Shown here one piece after another: positions 30,136-38,332 of a stretch of 38,332 nucleotides of DNA. Both the position numbers and the translations under genes were made by a program. The notes under the pieces were generated by a model that searched no databases, was not told the origin of the DNA, and saw nothing but the letters and a program-made list of their open reading frames with translations. Origin of the DNA: Phycisphaerales bacterium (GTDB taxonomy: Bacteria > Planctomycetota > Phycisphaerae > Phycisphaerales > SM1A02); the NCBI GenBank assembly GCA_013003065.1, contig JABDLI010000064.1, positions 1 through 38,332 on the forward strand. Direction: 5' to 3'. How positions within the stretch are numbered: the stretch's first letter is position 1; each line of letters opens with the position of its first letter.

Positions 30136-32121
30136 CTAGGGGCACCCGCCTCCGGTCCCACCCCAGTTGCTGATGAGCGACAGCAGATCGCTGAAGCCGA
30201 CCGTGCCATCGCCATTGATGTCGGCCGCGCACGGGCCCTTGGCGGGACAATCGCCCCACGCCGAAAGCAGAATGAGGAGGTCGTTGAAGCCGACCGATCC
30301 GTCGCCGTCGACGTCGCCGATGACGCTGCCTCCATCGCCGGTGATCATGAGGCGAACCGCTCCCGCCTCGTAGGTGACCTCGACGTTCTCGGGCGCGGTC
30401 ACCGTCGCAAACGTGCCGGCGACCGATGCCGCCGTCAGCACGAGGAACTCCTGCCCACAGGTCGGCTCCGATCCGGCGTCGAACGCGACATCGAGCGCGC
30501 CGTTCAGCGTCGCGGCACCGGTGACGGCGACGGCGTCCCCGCCCGTGCTGGCGAGCGTGACCTCGATCCGGCCGCCGGCGACTTGCGCGAATACGCCGTC
30601 GATCGACAGCACGCCGTCGGGTCGAAGGATGCCCCCGCTGGTCACGCTGCCCTGCAACGTGCCGTGCCCCGCGGCGACGCCCTGGGTACCGATCGTGATG
30701 AAGAGCGCCGACGCCGTCGCGCTGTCGATGAGCTGCAGCGTGCCGGCCCCGAGGTCGGCGACTGTGAGCTGCTGCGTGAAGTCGAACGACGATCCGGCGC
30801 CGCTCACCACCACAGTGCCATTCGCACCGGGATCGTCACCGATCGTGCCGAGCAGGCCGGCGACCGTGCCGCCGGCGGAGATGTTCAAGGTGCCGAGTCC
30901 GAAGTTGCCCACGAAGATCTCGACCGAGTCGGTCCAGCTCGCGGTGGGGCCGATCACGTCGACGGTACCGGTGGAGCCACGCTCGTCGGCGATCTTGACG
31001 CGGCTGGTCGTCAACGTCCCGCCGTTCGTCGCGGTGAGGGTGCCGACGCCGTTGTTCCCGACGAAGAGCTCCGCGTCCACGGTGAGGGAGGAGCCCGCCC
31101 CGTCGATCAACACGCTCCCGGTCGAGCCCAACTCGTCGCCGATGCGGCTGACCGACTCCCAGGTGACGCTGCCCCCGGAGCGAATCTCCAGGTCACCGTC
31201 GCCGAAGTTGCCGAGAAACGTCGTGCCGGTGTCGGTCCACGTCGCGCCCGCGCCCTCCACCACCAACGAACCGGAGGAACCGATGTCATCGGCCACGAAC
31301 GAGCCGCTTGTCGTGAGCGTGCCGCCGGCATCGACCGTCACCGTACCCGTGCCGCCGTTGCCGACCGACAGCGCTGCGTTCACGGTGAGCGCGCTGCCGG
31401 CCCCACTGACCGTGACCACGCCCGTGGAGCCGAAATCGTCGCCGAGCCGCACGGGCTGCTGGCACTCGGCGACGCCCGCGGCGGAAACCGCCAGCGTGCC
31501 GTCACCGGCGTTGCCGACGAACACGGCGTCCTGACTCGTCCAGGTCGAGCCCGCATCGCGGACCCGGACCAGACCGGTCGAACCGAGGTCGTCGGCGATA
31601 AAGACCCGAGCGGTCGTCGCATCGCCTCCGTTCTCGATCGTGAGCGTGCCGGCGCCGGCGTCGCCCGCGATAAGCGAGTCGGTGGCGGTCAGCGTCCCGC
31701 CGGCGTCGATCGTCAACTCCCCGATCGCGCCGAATTGCTTGCCGATCCGAGCGAACAGCGACGGCACGACCGCGAGAGCGCCACCGGAGATGATCAGCTC
31801 TGCGTCGTCCCCGTCCCCGTCGCCGACGGTGACTCCATTGACGGTGTAGGTCTGGCCGGCGAGCGTGAACGTCGTGACCTTGTCGACGACAACCGCCTGC
31901 TCGCTCGCGGCGACGCCGCCGAACGTGATGTCGAGGTCGACGCCCAGATCGAAGATTGCCGTGTCGAGGGTCCCGGGCACGCCAACGGGCGACCAGTTGC
32001 CGCTCGCGTGGAAGCTGCCGCCGCCATCCGTGATCCAGACGCGATCGACGCCGCCGGCGGAGACACTTCCGGCGAGAGCCGCAACCAGGACGAGCGCGTC
32101 GGGGAGGTGGCGATCGGGCAT
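30136..32121 (-). CDS. Secreted T5SS/PEP-CTERM-type repeat protein with dockerin-like end
   Basis: 661-aa exported protein. A signal peptide (cleavage likely near SVSA-GG) is followed by ITDGGGSFHASGNWSPVGVPG, the usual opening of such proteins. Seven repeats of about 50 residues (126-476) then follow, with core GSTG.V.V.GAGS........VGN.G.GTL....GG, the 'T5SS/PEP-CTERM-associated' beta-helix repeat. An autotransporter-like segment (GTLQGSVTSGGILRPDGVLSIDG) comes next. Two dockerin-like EF-hand repeats (GDVDGDGSVGFNDLLILLSAWG, ADINGDGTVGFSDLLSLISNWGG) close the protein; there is no beta-barrel and no PEP-CTERM anchor. AGGAGA lies 6-7 nt before ATG 32121. It diverges from the TpsB gene. Likely a surface or matrix protein. 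Confidence 0.88.
   Translation of the reverse strand: MPDRHLPDALVLVAALAGSVSAGGVDRVWITDGGGSFHASGNWSPVGVPGTLDTAIFDLGVDLDITFGGVAASEQAVVVDKVTTFTLAGQTYTVNGVTVGDGDGDDAELIISGGALAVVPSLFARIGKQFGAIGELTIDAGGTLTATDSLIAGDAGAGTLTIENGGDATTARVFIADDLGSTGLVRVRDAGSTWTSQDAVFVGNAGDGTLAVSAAGVAECQQPVRLGDDFGSTGVVTVSGAGSALTVNAALSVGNGGTGTVTVDAGGTLTTSGSFVADDIGSSGSLVVEGAGATWTDTGTTFLGNFGDGDLEIRSGGSVTWESVSRIGDELGSTGSVLIDGAGSSLTVDAELFVGNNGVGTLTATNGGTLTTSRVKIADERGSTGTVDVIGPTASWTDSVEIFVGNFGLGTLNISAGGTVAGLLGTIGDDPGANGTVVVSGAGSSFDFTQQLTVADLGAGTLQLIDSATASALFITIGTQGVAAGHGTLQGSVTSGGILRPDGVLSIDGVFAQVAGGRIEVTLASTGGDAVAVTGAATLNGALDVAFDAGSEPTCGQEFLVLTAASVAGTFATVTAPENVEVTYEAGAVRLMITGDGGSVIGDVDGDGSVGFNDLLILLSAWGDCPAKGPCAADINGDGTVGFSDLLSLISNWGGTGGGCP
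30694..31746 (-). repeat. Seven coding repeats of about 150 bp (beta-helix units)
   Basis: Units of 49, 51, 50, 51, 50, 50 and 50 codons, each starting IGD(D/E)xGSTG or IADxxGSTG. After a divergent first unit, units alternate between an A form (DAGSTWTSQDAVFVGN, GAGATWTDTG, PTASWTDSV) and a B form (GAGSALTVNAALSVGN, GAGSSLTVDA), giving a roughly 100-residue higher-order period. Confidence 0.8.
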
Positions 32122-32327
32122 GTCTGTTCTCCTCGAGGTGACTTCAGAGACCGCGCGGCTGATGGGGCAGGCCCATCGACGAAGGGCGACCCGCCCCAGT
32201 AAGGGCAGTCAGACGGCGGGAAAATACAGGGAGCAGGCAAGATTCGGTCGAGAAGAGTCGGGGTCCCGACCCGAAATCGGGCGATTGCCGGTATCCGGGC
32301 GGGAGCGGGTCACCTCGTTTGCATGGG
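32122..32327. promoter_or_regulatory. Divergent spacer between repeat-protein and tpsB genes
   Basis: 206 bp. It contains GTCGGG-GT-CCCGAC and CCCGA-AAT-CGGG small stems near 32257-32281 (plus strand). No clear -35/-10 pair is visible for either gene; AAATACAGG is the only AT-richer patch. Both promoters must lie here if the genes are independently transcribed. Confidence 0.35.
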
Positions 32328-34265
32328 ATGACGATGCCAGCGAACGCGATGCGAACGGCGGCTGCGGCCGCCGCGTGGCTCTTGATCGCCCTCGGATCGC
32401 CCGCCGCCACCGCGTCACAAGACGCCCTGCCCTCTCCCGCGATCCCGCCGGCGCACGCAGACGATGGCCCCGCCTACCCGGTCAGCGTCTTCAACCTCCG
32501 CTACCTGCACCAGGGGCACCCGGGGCACCCGAAGCGGCAGACGCTGCTCGACGTCGCCGTCACGCTCGGACGAACCTCCACCGGCTTCGTCACACCGCGG
32601 CCGGACACGCCGACCGTGACCTTCCGCCTCGCGGAGGTCGCCGACCGTCCGCTCGAACACTACCACGCGAGCGCGTTGCAGACGGTGCTCGCCCGCGTGC
32701 GTGACACGCTCGCCGCCGAGGGCCTCATCGGTCTCTACGTCGCGCCGGATCCCACGCAGATCACTCCCACGGGTCGGGATGAGCGTCCCGCCGGGCGGAC
32801 CGCGTTGCGTCTGATCATTACGACCGCGCTCGTCACCGACGTCCGCACGCTCGCGTCGGGCGAGCGGATCGACGCCGCGGATCGGCTCGATCACCCCCTC
32901 CACCGCCGACTCGCCGCGCGGTCACCGTTCGCGTCGTTCGACGAGGAGCGGGGAGATCGCCGCGACCGGGCTGACCTCCTGAACGGCGATCGGCTCGACG
33001 CTTTCTTGCGGCGTCAGAGCCGACACCCCGGCCGACGCGTGGACGCCGCGTTGTCGCCCGGCGCCGATCCGGGCACGGTCACGCTCGACTACCTGATCAC
33101 CGAGAACGATCCGCTCGTCCTCTACGCCCAGATCTCCAACACGGGGACCGCGAGCACCGGCCGGCTGCTCGAACGCTTCGGCCTCGTTCACAACCAGATC
33201 TCGAGCCGCGACGACATCCTGGCGATCGACTACGTGACGCACTCATTCGATGAGGTCAACGCCGTCACCGGGTCGTACGAGGCGCCGTTCCTCGGACTCG
33301 AGCGACTGCGGTGGCGGGTGGCGGGAAGCTGGAGCGAGTTCACGGCGTCCCAGCTCGGTTTCTTTCGGGACATCTTCACCGGCACGTCCTTCACGATCGG
33401 CGGCGAGCTGATCGCCAACGTCCACCAGGACGGCAACCTGTTCGTCGACCTCGTCGCGGGTCTCCGACGCGATCGCGAGCGGGTGGACAACGAGCTGCTC
33501 GGGCTGCGGGGCGAGCAGGACTTCGACATCGCCCACGTCGGCGTGCGTTTCGAACGGGAGGAGAAGTGGTACCAACTCGCCGGCGCGCTCACGGCGGAGT
33601 GGAACGACGGACAGGATCCGCAGCCCGACCCGACGCAGCTCAACCGGCTCGGGCGGCTGTTCCCCGATCCGAACTTCGGGATCATCCGGTGGGACTTCGG
33701 CGGCTCGGTCTATCTGGAGCCGCTCTTCGATCGCGTCGCGTGGGAGGACCCGAGCACGCCGGAGTCATCCACGCTGGCGCACGAGCTGGTGGTGGGCTTC
33801 CGCGGTCAATACGCTTTCGACAACCGGCTCGTCCCCCAGTTCGAGCAGGTCATCGGCGGTTTTCGATCGGTGCGGGGTTACCCCGAGTCCGCCGCGGCCG
33901 GCGACAGCGTGATCATCGGCAGCGTGGAGTACCGCTACCACCTGCCCCGCGCCCTCGCGATCGAGCCCACGCCCGCCGAGCTGTTCGGAAAGCCCTTTCG
34001 CGTCGCCCCGCAGAATGTCTACGGCCGGCCGGACTGGGATCTCATCCTGCGGGCTTTCTGTGATGTTGGACGGACGTTCATCAACGACGCGCTGCCGTTC
34101 GAGGCGGAAGAGACTTTCATCGGCGCCGGAATCGGCATCGAGCTCCTCGTACAACGCAATTTGAACCTGCGGGTGGACTGGGGGTTCGCCCTGAAGGACG
34201 GCAACGCGGCCGACGTCTCGGCGGGATCGAATCGGGCATCGTTCGTCGCGACGCTTTTCTTTTGA
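32328..34265 (+). CDS. Two-partner secretion outer-membrane transporter (TpsB; FhaC/ShlB type)
   Basis: About 645 aa. A signal peptide (MRTAAAAAAWLLIALGSPAATAS) is followed by a region with POTRA-like pattern (about 40-230), then PGTVTLDYLITENDPLVLYAQISNTGTASTG, the classic entry into the TpsB barrel. The barrel ends RASFVATLFF with terminal Phe. GGFRSVRGYPESAAAGDS carries the VRGY motif of the plug loop L6, conserved in Omp85/TpsB proteins. FhaC-type proteins are about 550-600 aa, so this one is slightly long. The ORF starts with TTG 32319; ATG 32328, 32334 or 32349 are all possible and none has a Shine-Dalgarno. Its TpsA partner begins 50 bp downstream. Confidence 0.9.
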   Translation: MTMPANAMRTAAAAAAWLLIALGSPAATASQDALPSPAIPPAHADDGPAYPVSVFNLRYLHQGHPGHPKRQTLLDVAVTLGRTSTGFVTPRPDTPTVTFRLAEVADRPLEHYHASALQTVLARVRDTLAAEGLIGLYVAPDPTQITPTGRDERPAGRTALRLIITTALVTDVRTLASGERIDAADRLDHPLHRRLAARSPFASFDEERGDRRDRADLLNGDRLDAFLRRQSRHPGRRVDAALSPGADPGTVTLDYLITENDPLVLYAQISNTGTASTGRLLERFGLVHNQISSRDDILAIDYVTHSFDEVNAVTGSYEAPFLGLERLRWRVAGSWSEFTASQLGFFRDIFTGTSFTIGGELIANVHQDGNLFVDLVAGLRRDRERVDNELLGLRGEQDFDIAHVGVRFEREEKWYQLAGALTAEWNDGQDPQPDPTQLNRLGRLFPDPNFGIIRWDFGGSVYLEPLFDRVAWEDPSTPESSTLAHELVVGFRGQYAFDNRLVPQFEQVIGGFRSVRGYPESAAAGDSVIIGSVEYRYHLPRALAIEPTPAELFGKPFRVAPQNVYGRPDWDLILRAFCDVGRTFINDALPFEAEETFIGAGIGIELLVQRNLNLRVDWGFALKDGNAADVSAGSNRASFVATLFF

Positions 34266-34283
34266 TCGCGGCCCGCCCCGCGT

Positions 34284-34289
34284 CATACT
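34284..34289 (+). promoter_or_regulatory. Possible -10 box upstream of tpsA
   Basis: CATACT between the tpsB stop and the tpsA ATG, giving a leader of about 20 nt with GGAG at 34301-34304. Weak; tpsA may simply be co-transcribed with tpsB. Confidence 0.25.
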
Positions 34290-34315
34290 CGACGGAGTCC
34301 GGAGATCGACCCCCC

Positions 34316-37300
34316 ATGAAACCCCTGCTTCATCTCGCAGCGACGATCGCCGCCTCGGCCGCGGCATTACTCGGCCGACCGGCGTCCGGGCAATCGCTTC
34401 CGAGCGGCGCGGACACCGACTGCGCCGACGTGACGGTCGACGGCCACACGATGACGATCACGCAGCTCACGCCCGGGTGCATCATCGACTGGGCCGCCTT
34501 CGGTATCGGCGGTGGCTACGCGGTCGAGTTCATCCAGGGCGATGCGTGGCGGGTGCTCAACCGGGTCTCGGGGGCCGACGCATCGGAGATCGCCGGCGTC
34601 TTGAACGCGTCGGGCACGGTGTACTTGGTCAACCCCGCCGGCGTCGTCTTCACCGGCTCCGCCGTCGTCAACGTCGGCGGGCTCTACGCCGCGGCCGCGT
34701 CGCTCACCGACGACGATTTCGCCGCCGGCATCGATCGGTTCACGAACCCGACGGACAAAGTCGTCAACCAGGGCTCGATCACGGCGTCGGCCGTTCACCT
34801 GATCGGTGACCGGATCGCCAACTTCGGTGAGATCTCCGCCGGGGACGGCGTGGTCACGTTGCTCGCGGGCGAGAACGAGGTGTTCATCGGCGAGGCCGAC
34901 GGTCGGGTGCTCGTTCGCATCGACGGCGTCGAACTCCGGGACGACACGAGCGTCGCAACGGGACCGGCCGTCCCCACCACCGCCGGGCTGGCCGGCGTCG
35001 AGAACAGCGGTACGATCGACGCCGCGGGTGGAGAGGTCATTCTGGGTGTGGGCGACATGTACGCGCTGGCGATCCGCAGCGCGGGCACCATCAACGCGGC
35101 CGGCGGATCAACCCAGCTCGCCGCCCTCGGCGGCACCGTGCACCATCGGGGAGCACTGCAGACCGGCACGCTCAACGTCACGGGTGAAGCGATCTTTCTC
35201 GAGTCGGACATCCACGCCGACACTGCGCGTTTCAACGATCCCGTCATCATCGGCGCCGACGTCCGCATCGACGGGGAGGACGGGGATGCGGCCGACAGCG
35301 TGCACTTCGCGTCCACCGTCGACGACGCGGACGATGCCACGCACCGACTGGAGATCGACGCAACGCAGAGCACGTTCGACGGAGATGTCGGTGGCGAGCG
35401 CCGGCTTCACACGCTCGAGACAACGGGCGGGGCGACGATCGCCGGCGATGTCGACACGGCCGCGGGCATCGTCGTCGGCGGCTCCGCGCTGCTCACCGGG
35501 TCGGAGACGCAGACGCTGGATGCGGGCGCCGGGCATCTCCAGATCGGTGGCAACGCGAGCAAGGTCACCGGCGGCGACCTCGTTCTCCGCGCCAGCGACA
35601 CCGTGGCCGTCGGCGGAACCGTCAGCGTGACCTTCGGATCGGTGACCGTGGACGGCGATGCGGTGATCGGCGGCGACGTGACGGCCGGCACCGACGTCAT
35701 GGTGACCGGAGCGGCCGACATCGACGGCGACGCGTTGGCCGGCCGCGACGTGATCATCGACGGCGACGCGACGCTCGCCGGCGACGTGCTGGCGGGCCGC
35801 GACCTGACGCTCGGGGGCGACACGACGCTCGACGGCAGCAGCGCCCAGGCGATGCGGGCCAGCACCGGCCGCATCGACGCGAGCGGCGACATCCGGAAGA
35901 TCGGAGGCGGGACCCTGCTCGTGCAGGCCGCCGACGCGATCGACGTTGGCGGCGACGTCACCGTGGCCACCACGAGCGGCAGCGGCAACCTGAGCCTCGC
36001 CGCCCCGGTCATGGCGATCGGCGGAGACGTCAGCGCGACCGGCACCGTCCTCACCAGTGGCGCTCTCGACGTCGGCGGCAATCTCAGTGCCGGCGTCGAC
36101 GCACGTCTGAACGGCGATGCCATCGTGGGCGGCAGCGTCACGACGGGCGACGACGCGCTCTTTTTCGGTGCGGCGAACGTCGGCGGCGACGTCACGGCCA
36201 ACGGCGACGTGACGTTCGCGGGGTTGACCGCGGTCATCGGCAGCGTCGACGCCGGCTCCGATGCGAGCTTCTCCGGCACCACGACGGTCGCCGGCGACGT
36301 GAGCGCCGGCCGCGACGTCGAGTTCGCCGCGGACGCCACCATCGGCGGGAGCGTTCACGCCGGCGACGATGCCATCTTTTTCGGCGCCGCCGACGTGGGC
36401 GGCAACGTCACCGCCATCGCCGACGCCGAATTCTCGGGCGCTGCCGTCATCGGCGGCGACGTGACCACCGGCGAGGACCTGGACTTCCTGGGCGCGGCCG
36501 ACATCGGCGGCAACGTCGCGGCGGGCGAGGACGTGATCTTCTCGTCCGCGGCCGACGTCGGGGGCGATGTCGCGGCGGGCGATGACGCCACGTTCTTCGG
36601 CGCCGCCTCCATCGGCGGTTCGCTGAACACCATCGGCGACATCGAATTCCACCGTGTGGCGGAGGTGGGCGGGTCGGTCTCGGCGGGAGAGGACGTCGAT
36701 TTCTTCGACGATGCCGTCGTGGGCGGCGACATCGTCACGGGTGACGATGTCCTCTTCGCCGCCGGCGCCGACATCGGCGGCAGCATCACGGCGTTCGATG
36801 ACGTGGAGTTCTTCGACGACGCCACCGTGGGAGGGAGCATCACGGCCGGTGACGACATTCAGTTCTTCGGCGAAGCCGAGGTCGACGGCGATCTCGTCGC
36901 GGGTGACGACGTCGAGTTCGCCCAGCGGGCGTTGCTCGGTGGCAGCATCACCGCGTACGACGACGTGAAGTTCGACGGCCCGGCTGTCTTTCTCGGTACG
37001 GGCACCCAGCGCATCGAGGCGGTGACCGGCGTGCTCCGCGCCCGTGGCGTGATCCGGAAGACGACCGCCGGCACGCTGGAGCTGTTCGGCCCGAGGCTCA
37101 TCCTCAACGGCGGCGAGGTCACGGCGCTCGACGACGTGCTTCTCAATCCCGCCGGCCGCGTCGTCCCATCGCCGGTCGCCACGATCACCGCGCAGTCCAA
37201 CCTGATCATCCGTTCCGAGCTGGGCCACGTGCGAATGGGCGCCGGGGAGAAGCTCGCCGTCCAGGGCGACCTGACGATCGAGGCCGGCGGCACCGCCACG

Positions 37301-38191
37301 CTCGGCGATGTGAGCACGCGTGGCGACATGACGGTGCTCGCGCAGGAGATCGTCCTGCTCCGCCGCGCGGCGGCGAGCGTCCTCGATGCCGGTGGATCGC
37401 TCGTGCCCGACGACGGCGTGGACTACGTCGCCGGGGGCCGGTTCTTCTTCAGCGTGATCCCCTCCCTCGGCGGCGGCGGCCCCACGCCGGTCTTCGGTTC
37501 ACGACGCGTCGATGCGGACGCCCTGGGCACGCTCGGCGCTTTCCGGCTGCGGATCATCGTGCCGTTCGGCAACGACCTGTTCCGTTCCGGCGACACGCTC
37601 CTCGATCTGCGGGCCACCGGCCCGACCGTGAGCGATCTCGCCGTCGCGTACTCCGCCGGCGCTGGTGACCCGGCCGCCGGGCGACGCGTCCGCACGGCGG
37701 CCACGGATGCTGCGTCCGCGCAGGCCAGCCTCCAGCCGCTGGGCGTCGCGGTGCGTGCGCTCGACCCCGCCGCCCCGACATCGATCGTCGATGATCTGCC
37801 GGCCAGCGCCGAGTGGGCGACGGCATCACCGAGCCTCTCCGTTCTTCGGCTCGATGCGGACGCCGTGACCGCCGTGGTCGACGCGTACACCGCCCTGCTG
37901 GGAACGCCGGCGGAGGCGGCATCCGCCCGCGCGGCACTCGACGCGGCCTGGGCCGCCTACCGACGCACCGAGCCTTCGCCCGACGGGCCGGGCTTCCGCC
38001 GTTTCGTGACCAACCCCGCTCACGCCGACGCCGCGGCGACGCTCGACCGATTGGCGACGCTCTCGCGGGCCATGCTGGTGATGGGCGCGAACCAGACCGA
38101 GATGATCTCGGCCCGCCGCCGGCTGCTCCGGGTGTTGCGGCCCGAGGCGATACGCCGGCGTGATCTGGAGACCGCAATCGACGCCGGTTGA
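34316..38191 (+). CDS. Two-partner secretion exoprotein (TpsA; filamentous-haemagglutinin type)
   Basis: 1291 aa. Signal peptide MKPLLHLAATIAASAAALLGRPASGQ; then the TPS domain that TpsB recognises: ITQLTPGCIIDWAAFGIGGGYAVEFIQ, RVSGADASEIAGVLNASGTVYLVNPAGVVFTGSAVVNVGGLYAA (the NPAG form of the usual NPNG motif). A beta-helix core follows (about 150-1080), including three (451-504) and then eighteen (568-891) 18-residue repeats of consensus [IV]GG[DSN]VxAGDDxxFFGAAD, very acidic. The C-terminus (about 1130-1291) turns helical (TAVVDAYTALLGTPAEAASARAALDAAW) with no barrel, lipobox or sorting signal. The track start (34262) overlaps tpsB; ATG 34316 fits the signal peptide. Likely a surface-released or tethered adhesin; cargo role beyond adhesion unknown. 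Confidence 0.92.
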   Translation: MKPLLHLAATIAASAAALLGRPASGQSLPSGADTDCADVTVDGHTMTITQLTPGCIIDWAAFGIGGGYAVEFIQGDAWRVLNRVSGADASEIAGVLNASGTVYLVNPAGVVFTGSAVVNVGGLYAAAASLTDDDFAAGIDRFTNPTDKVVNQGSITASAVHLIGDRIANFGEISAGDGVVTLLAGENEVFIGEADGRVLVRIDGVELRDDTSVATGPAVPTTAGLAGVENSGTIDAAGGEVILGVGDMYALAIRSAGTINAAGGSTQLAALGGTVHHRGALQTGTLNVTGEAIFLESDIHADTARFNDPVIIGADVRIDGEDGDAADSVHFASTVDDADDATHRLEIDATQSTFDGDVGGERRLHTLETTGGATIAGDVDTAAGIVVGGSALLTGSETQTLDAGAGHLQIGGNASKVTGGDLVLRASDTVAVGGTVSVTFGSVTVDGDAVIGGDVTAGTDVMVTGAADIDGDALAGRDVIIDGDATLAGDVLAGRDLTLGGDTTLDGSSAQAMRASTGRIDASGDIRKIGGGTLLVQAADAIDVGGDVTVATTSGSGNLSLAAPVMAIGGDVSATGTVLTSGALDVGGNLSAGVDARLNGDAIVGGSVTTGDDALFFGAANVGGDVTANGDVTFAGLTAVIGSVDAGSDASFSGTTTVAGDVSAGRDVEFAADATIGGSVHAGDDAIFFGAADVGGNVTAIADAEFSGAAVIGGDVTTGEDLDFLGAADIGGNVAAGEDVIFSSAADVGGDVAAGDDATFFGAASIGGSLNTIGDIEFHRVAEVGGSVSAGEDVDFFDDAVVGGDIVTGDDVLFAAGADIGGSITAFDDVEFFDDATVGGSITAGDDIQFFGEAEVDGDLVAGDDVEFAQRALLGGSITAYDDVKFDGPAVFLGTGTQRIEAVTGVLRARGVIRKTTAGTLELFGPRLILNGGEVTALDDVLLNPAGRVVPSPVATITAQSNLIIRSELGHVRMGAGEKLAVQGDLTIEAGGTATLGDVSTRGDMTVLAQEIVLLRRAAASVLDAGGSLVPDDGVDYVAGGRFFFSVIPSLGGGGPTPVFGSRRVDADALGTLGAFRLRIIVPFGNDLFRSGDTLLDLRATGPTVSDLAVAYSAGAGDPAAGRRVRTAATDAASAQASLQPLGVAVRALDPAAPTSIVDDLPASAEWATASPSLSVLRLDADAVTAVVDAYTALLGTPAEAASARAALDAAWAAYRRTEPSPDGPGFRRFVTNPAHADAAATLDRLATLSRAMLVMGANQTEMISARRRLLRVLRPEAIRRRDLETAIDAG
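35666..35827 (+). repeat. Three 54-bp coding repeats in tpsA (first block)
   Basis: IGGDVTAGTDVMVTGAAD, IDGDALAGRDVIIDGDAT, LAGDVLAGRDLTLGGDTT. Same 18-residue unit as the large block, separated from it by about 190 bp that contain related but out-of-phase beta-helix turns. Confidence 0.85.
36017..36988 (+). repeat. Eighteen uninterrupted 54-bp coding repeats in tpsA
   Basis: Eighteen copies of an 18-codon unit with no length variation. Examples are IGGSVHAGDDAIFFGAAD, VGGNVTAIADAEFSGAAV, VGGDVAAGDDATFFGAAS and VGGSITAGDDIQFFGEAE. Each unit should be one coil of a beta-helix. The GDD/GED positions create an acidic ladder along one face, which could bind divalent cations or basic partners. 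Confidence 0.92.
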
Positions 38192-38221
38192 CGAGGTCCT
38201 GTCTGACGGCTCAGAATACGC

Positions 38222-38332
38222 ATGGGCACGATCACTTCCGCCGTGGACTTCGTCGTCGAATCCTCGCTGTATCGTCAAGTACGGCGTCGGTTCGACTCCT
38301 TGCCACGACGCAAAGCATCGCACTCATGCGAA
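38222..38332 (+). CDS. Possible start of a further gene, cut by the window end
   Basis: From ATG 38222 the frame stays open for 37 codons to the end of the window, reading MGTITSAVDFVVESSLYRQVRRRFDSLPRRKASHSCE. No family recognised, no Shine-Dalgarno, and the region is less GC-rich than the genes around it. It could equally be non-coding downstream sequence of tpsA. Confidence 0.25.
   Translation, partial: MGTITSAVDFVVESSLYRQVRRRFDSLPRRKASHSCE

Noticed and set aside
36017-36988. Regular 54-bp spacing considered as a CRISPR-like array
   Set aside because: Units are adjoining, diverged at the DNA level, and in frame inside a coding sequence; no spacers, no cas genes.
35108-37228. 706-aa minus-strand ORF opposite tpsA
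   Set aside because: Its regularity mirrors the 54-bp repeats of tpsA; no signal peptide or family pattern.
38285-38325. GGTTCGACTCC near the window end as a tRNA T-arm
   Set aside because: The flanking bases do not pair as a T-stem and no anticodon or acceptor arm is found.

Overview
The window looks like chromosomal DNA of a planctomycete, most likely a Phycisphaerales-type bacterium. Base composition is very GC-rich. Two secreted proteins end in paired 'GDVDGDGSVGFTDLL..WG' dockerin-like EF-hand repeats, which are typical of that group. There are several prepilin-like proteins and a Gram-negative-type outer membrane (porin, two-partner secretion). The lineage is inferred from protein style; no rRNA gene is present. 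I see no tRNA, IS element, phage or CRISPR array.

Layout. (1) 1-5758, plus strand: a peptide-type ABC permease (oppC/dppC-like), the arginine cluster argR-argG-argH, the matching ABC ATPase (oppD/dppD-like), and a Bcp peroxiredoxin. The arginine genes sit between two parts of one transporter. (2) 5780-11114, minus strand: a membrane GT2 glycosyltransferase, a large secreted FG-GAP/dockerin protein, and an alkyltransferase-like (ATL) DNA repair protein. Their spacers hold hexanucleotide arrays and a family of small hairpins. (3) 11168-15861: a minor-pseudopilin locus, with one FimT/GspH-like gene on the minus strand and three overlapping genes on the plus strand. Two of these carry large unusual C-terminal domains. 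(4) 15869-18556: small housekeeping or hypothetical genes (SnoaL/DUF4440-like, a 79-aa protein, PilZ, a ParB-like protein with a lysine tail, a small membrane protein). (5) 18579-26553, minus strand: six genes with overlapping ends (three glycosyltransferases, an ABC exporter, two APH-fold kinases), read as one translationally coupled glycoconjugate synthesis/export operon. (6) 26740-32121, minus strand: an OprP/OprO-like porin, a double sulfotransferase, and a beta-helical repeat protein with dockerin-like ends. (7) 32328-38191, plus strand: a two-partner secretion pair, TpsB then TpsA; TpsA carries 18 uninterrupted 18-residue repeats.

How it works together. Regions 5 to 7 together look like a cell-surface module: sugar transfer, export and phosphorylation, sulfation, a porin, and two secreted repeat proteins. 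Regulation shows a recurring pattern. At six genes a good -10 hexamer lies only 6-9 nt before the start codon, implying leaderless or nearly leaderless mRNAs. At argR the promoter is also overlaid by a 9-bp inverted repeat fitting an ARG operator, so ArgR probably represses its own operon.

The best candidates for something undescribed are the six-gene overlapping glycan/kinase/exporter operon, the pseudopilins fused to a carbohydrate-binding-like or amidotransferase-like domain, the TpsB-TpsA pair with its 54-bp repeats, and the hairpin plus hexamer repeat region at 10.2-10.8 kb.
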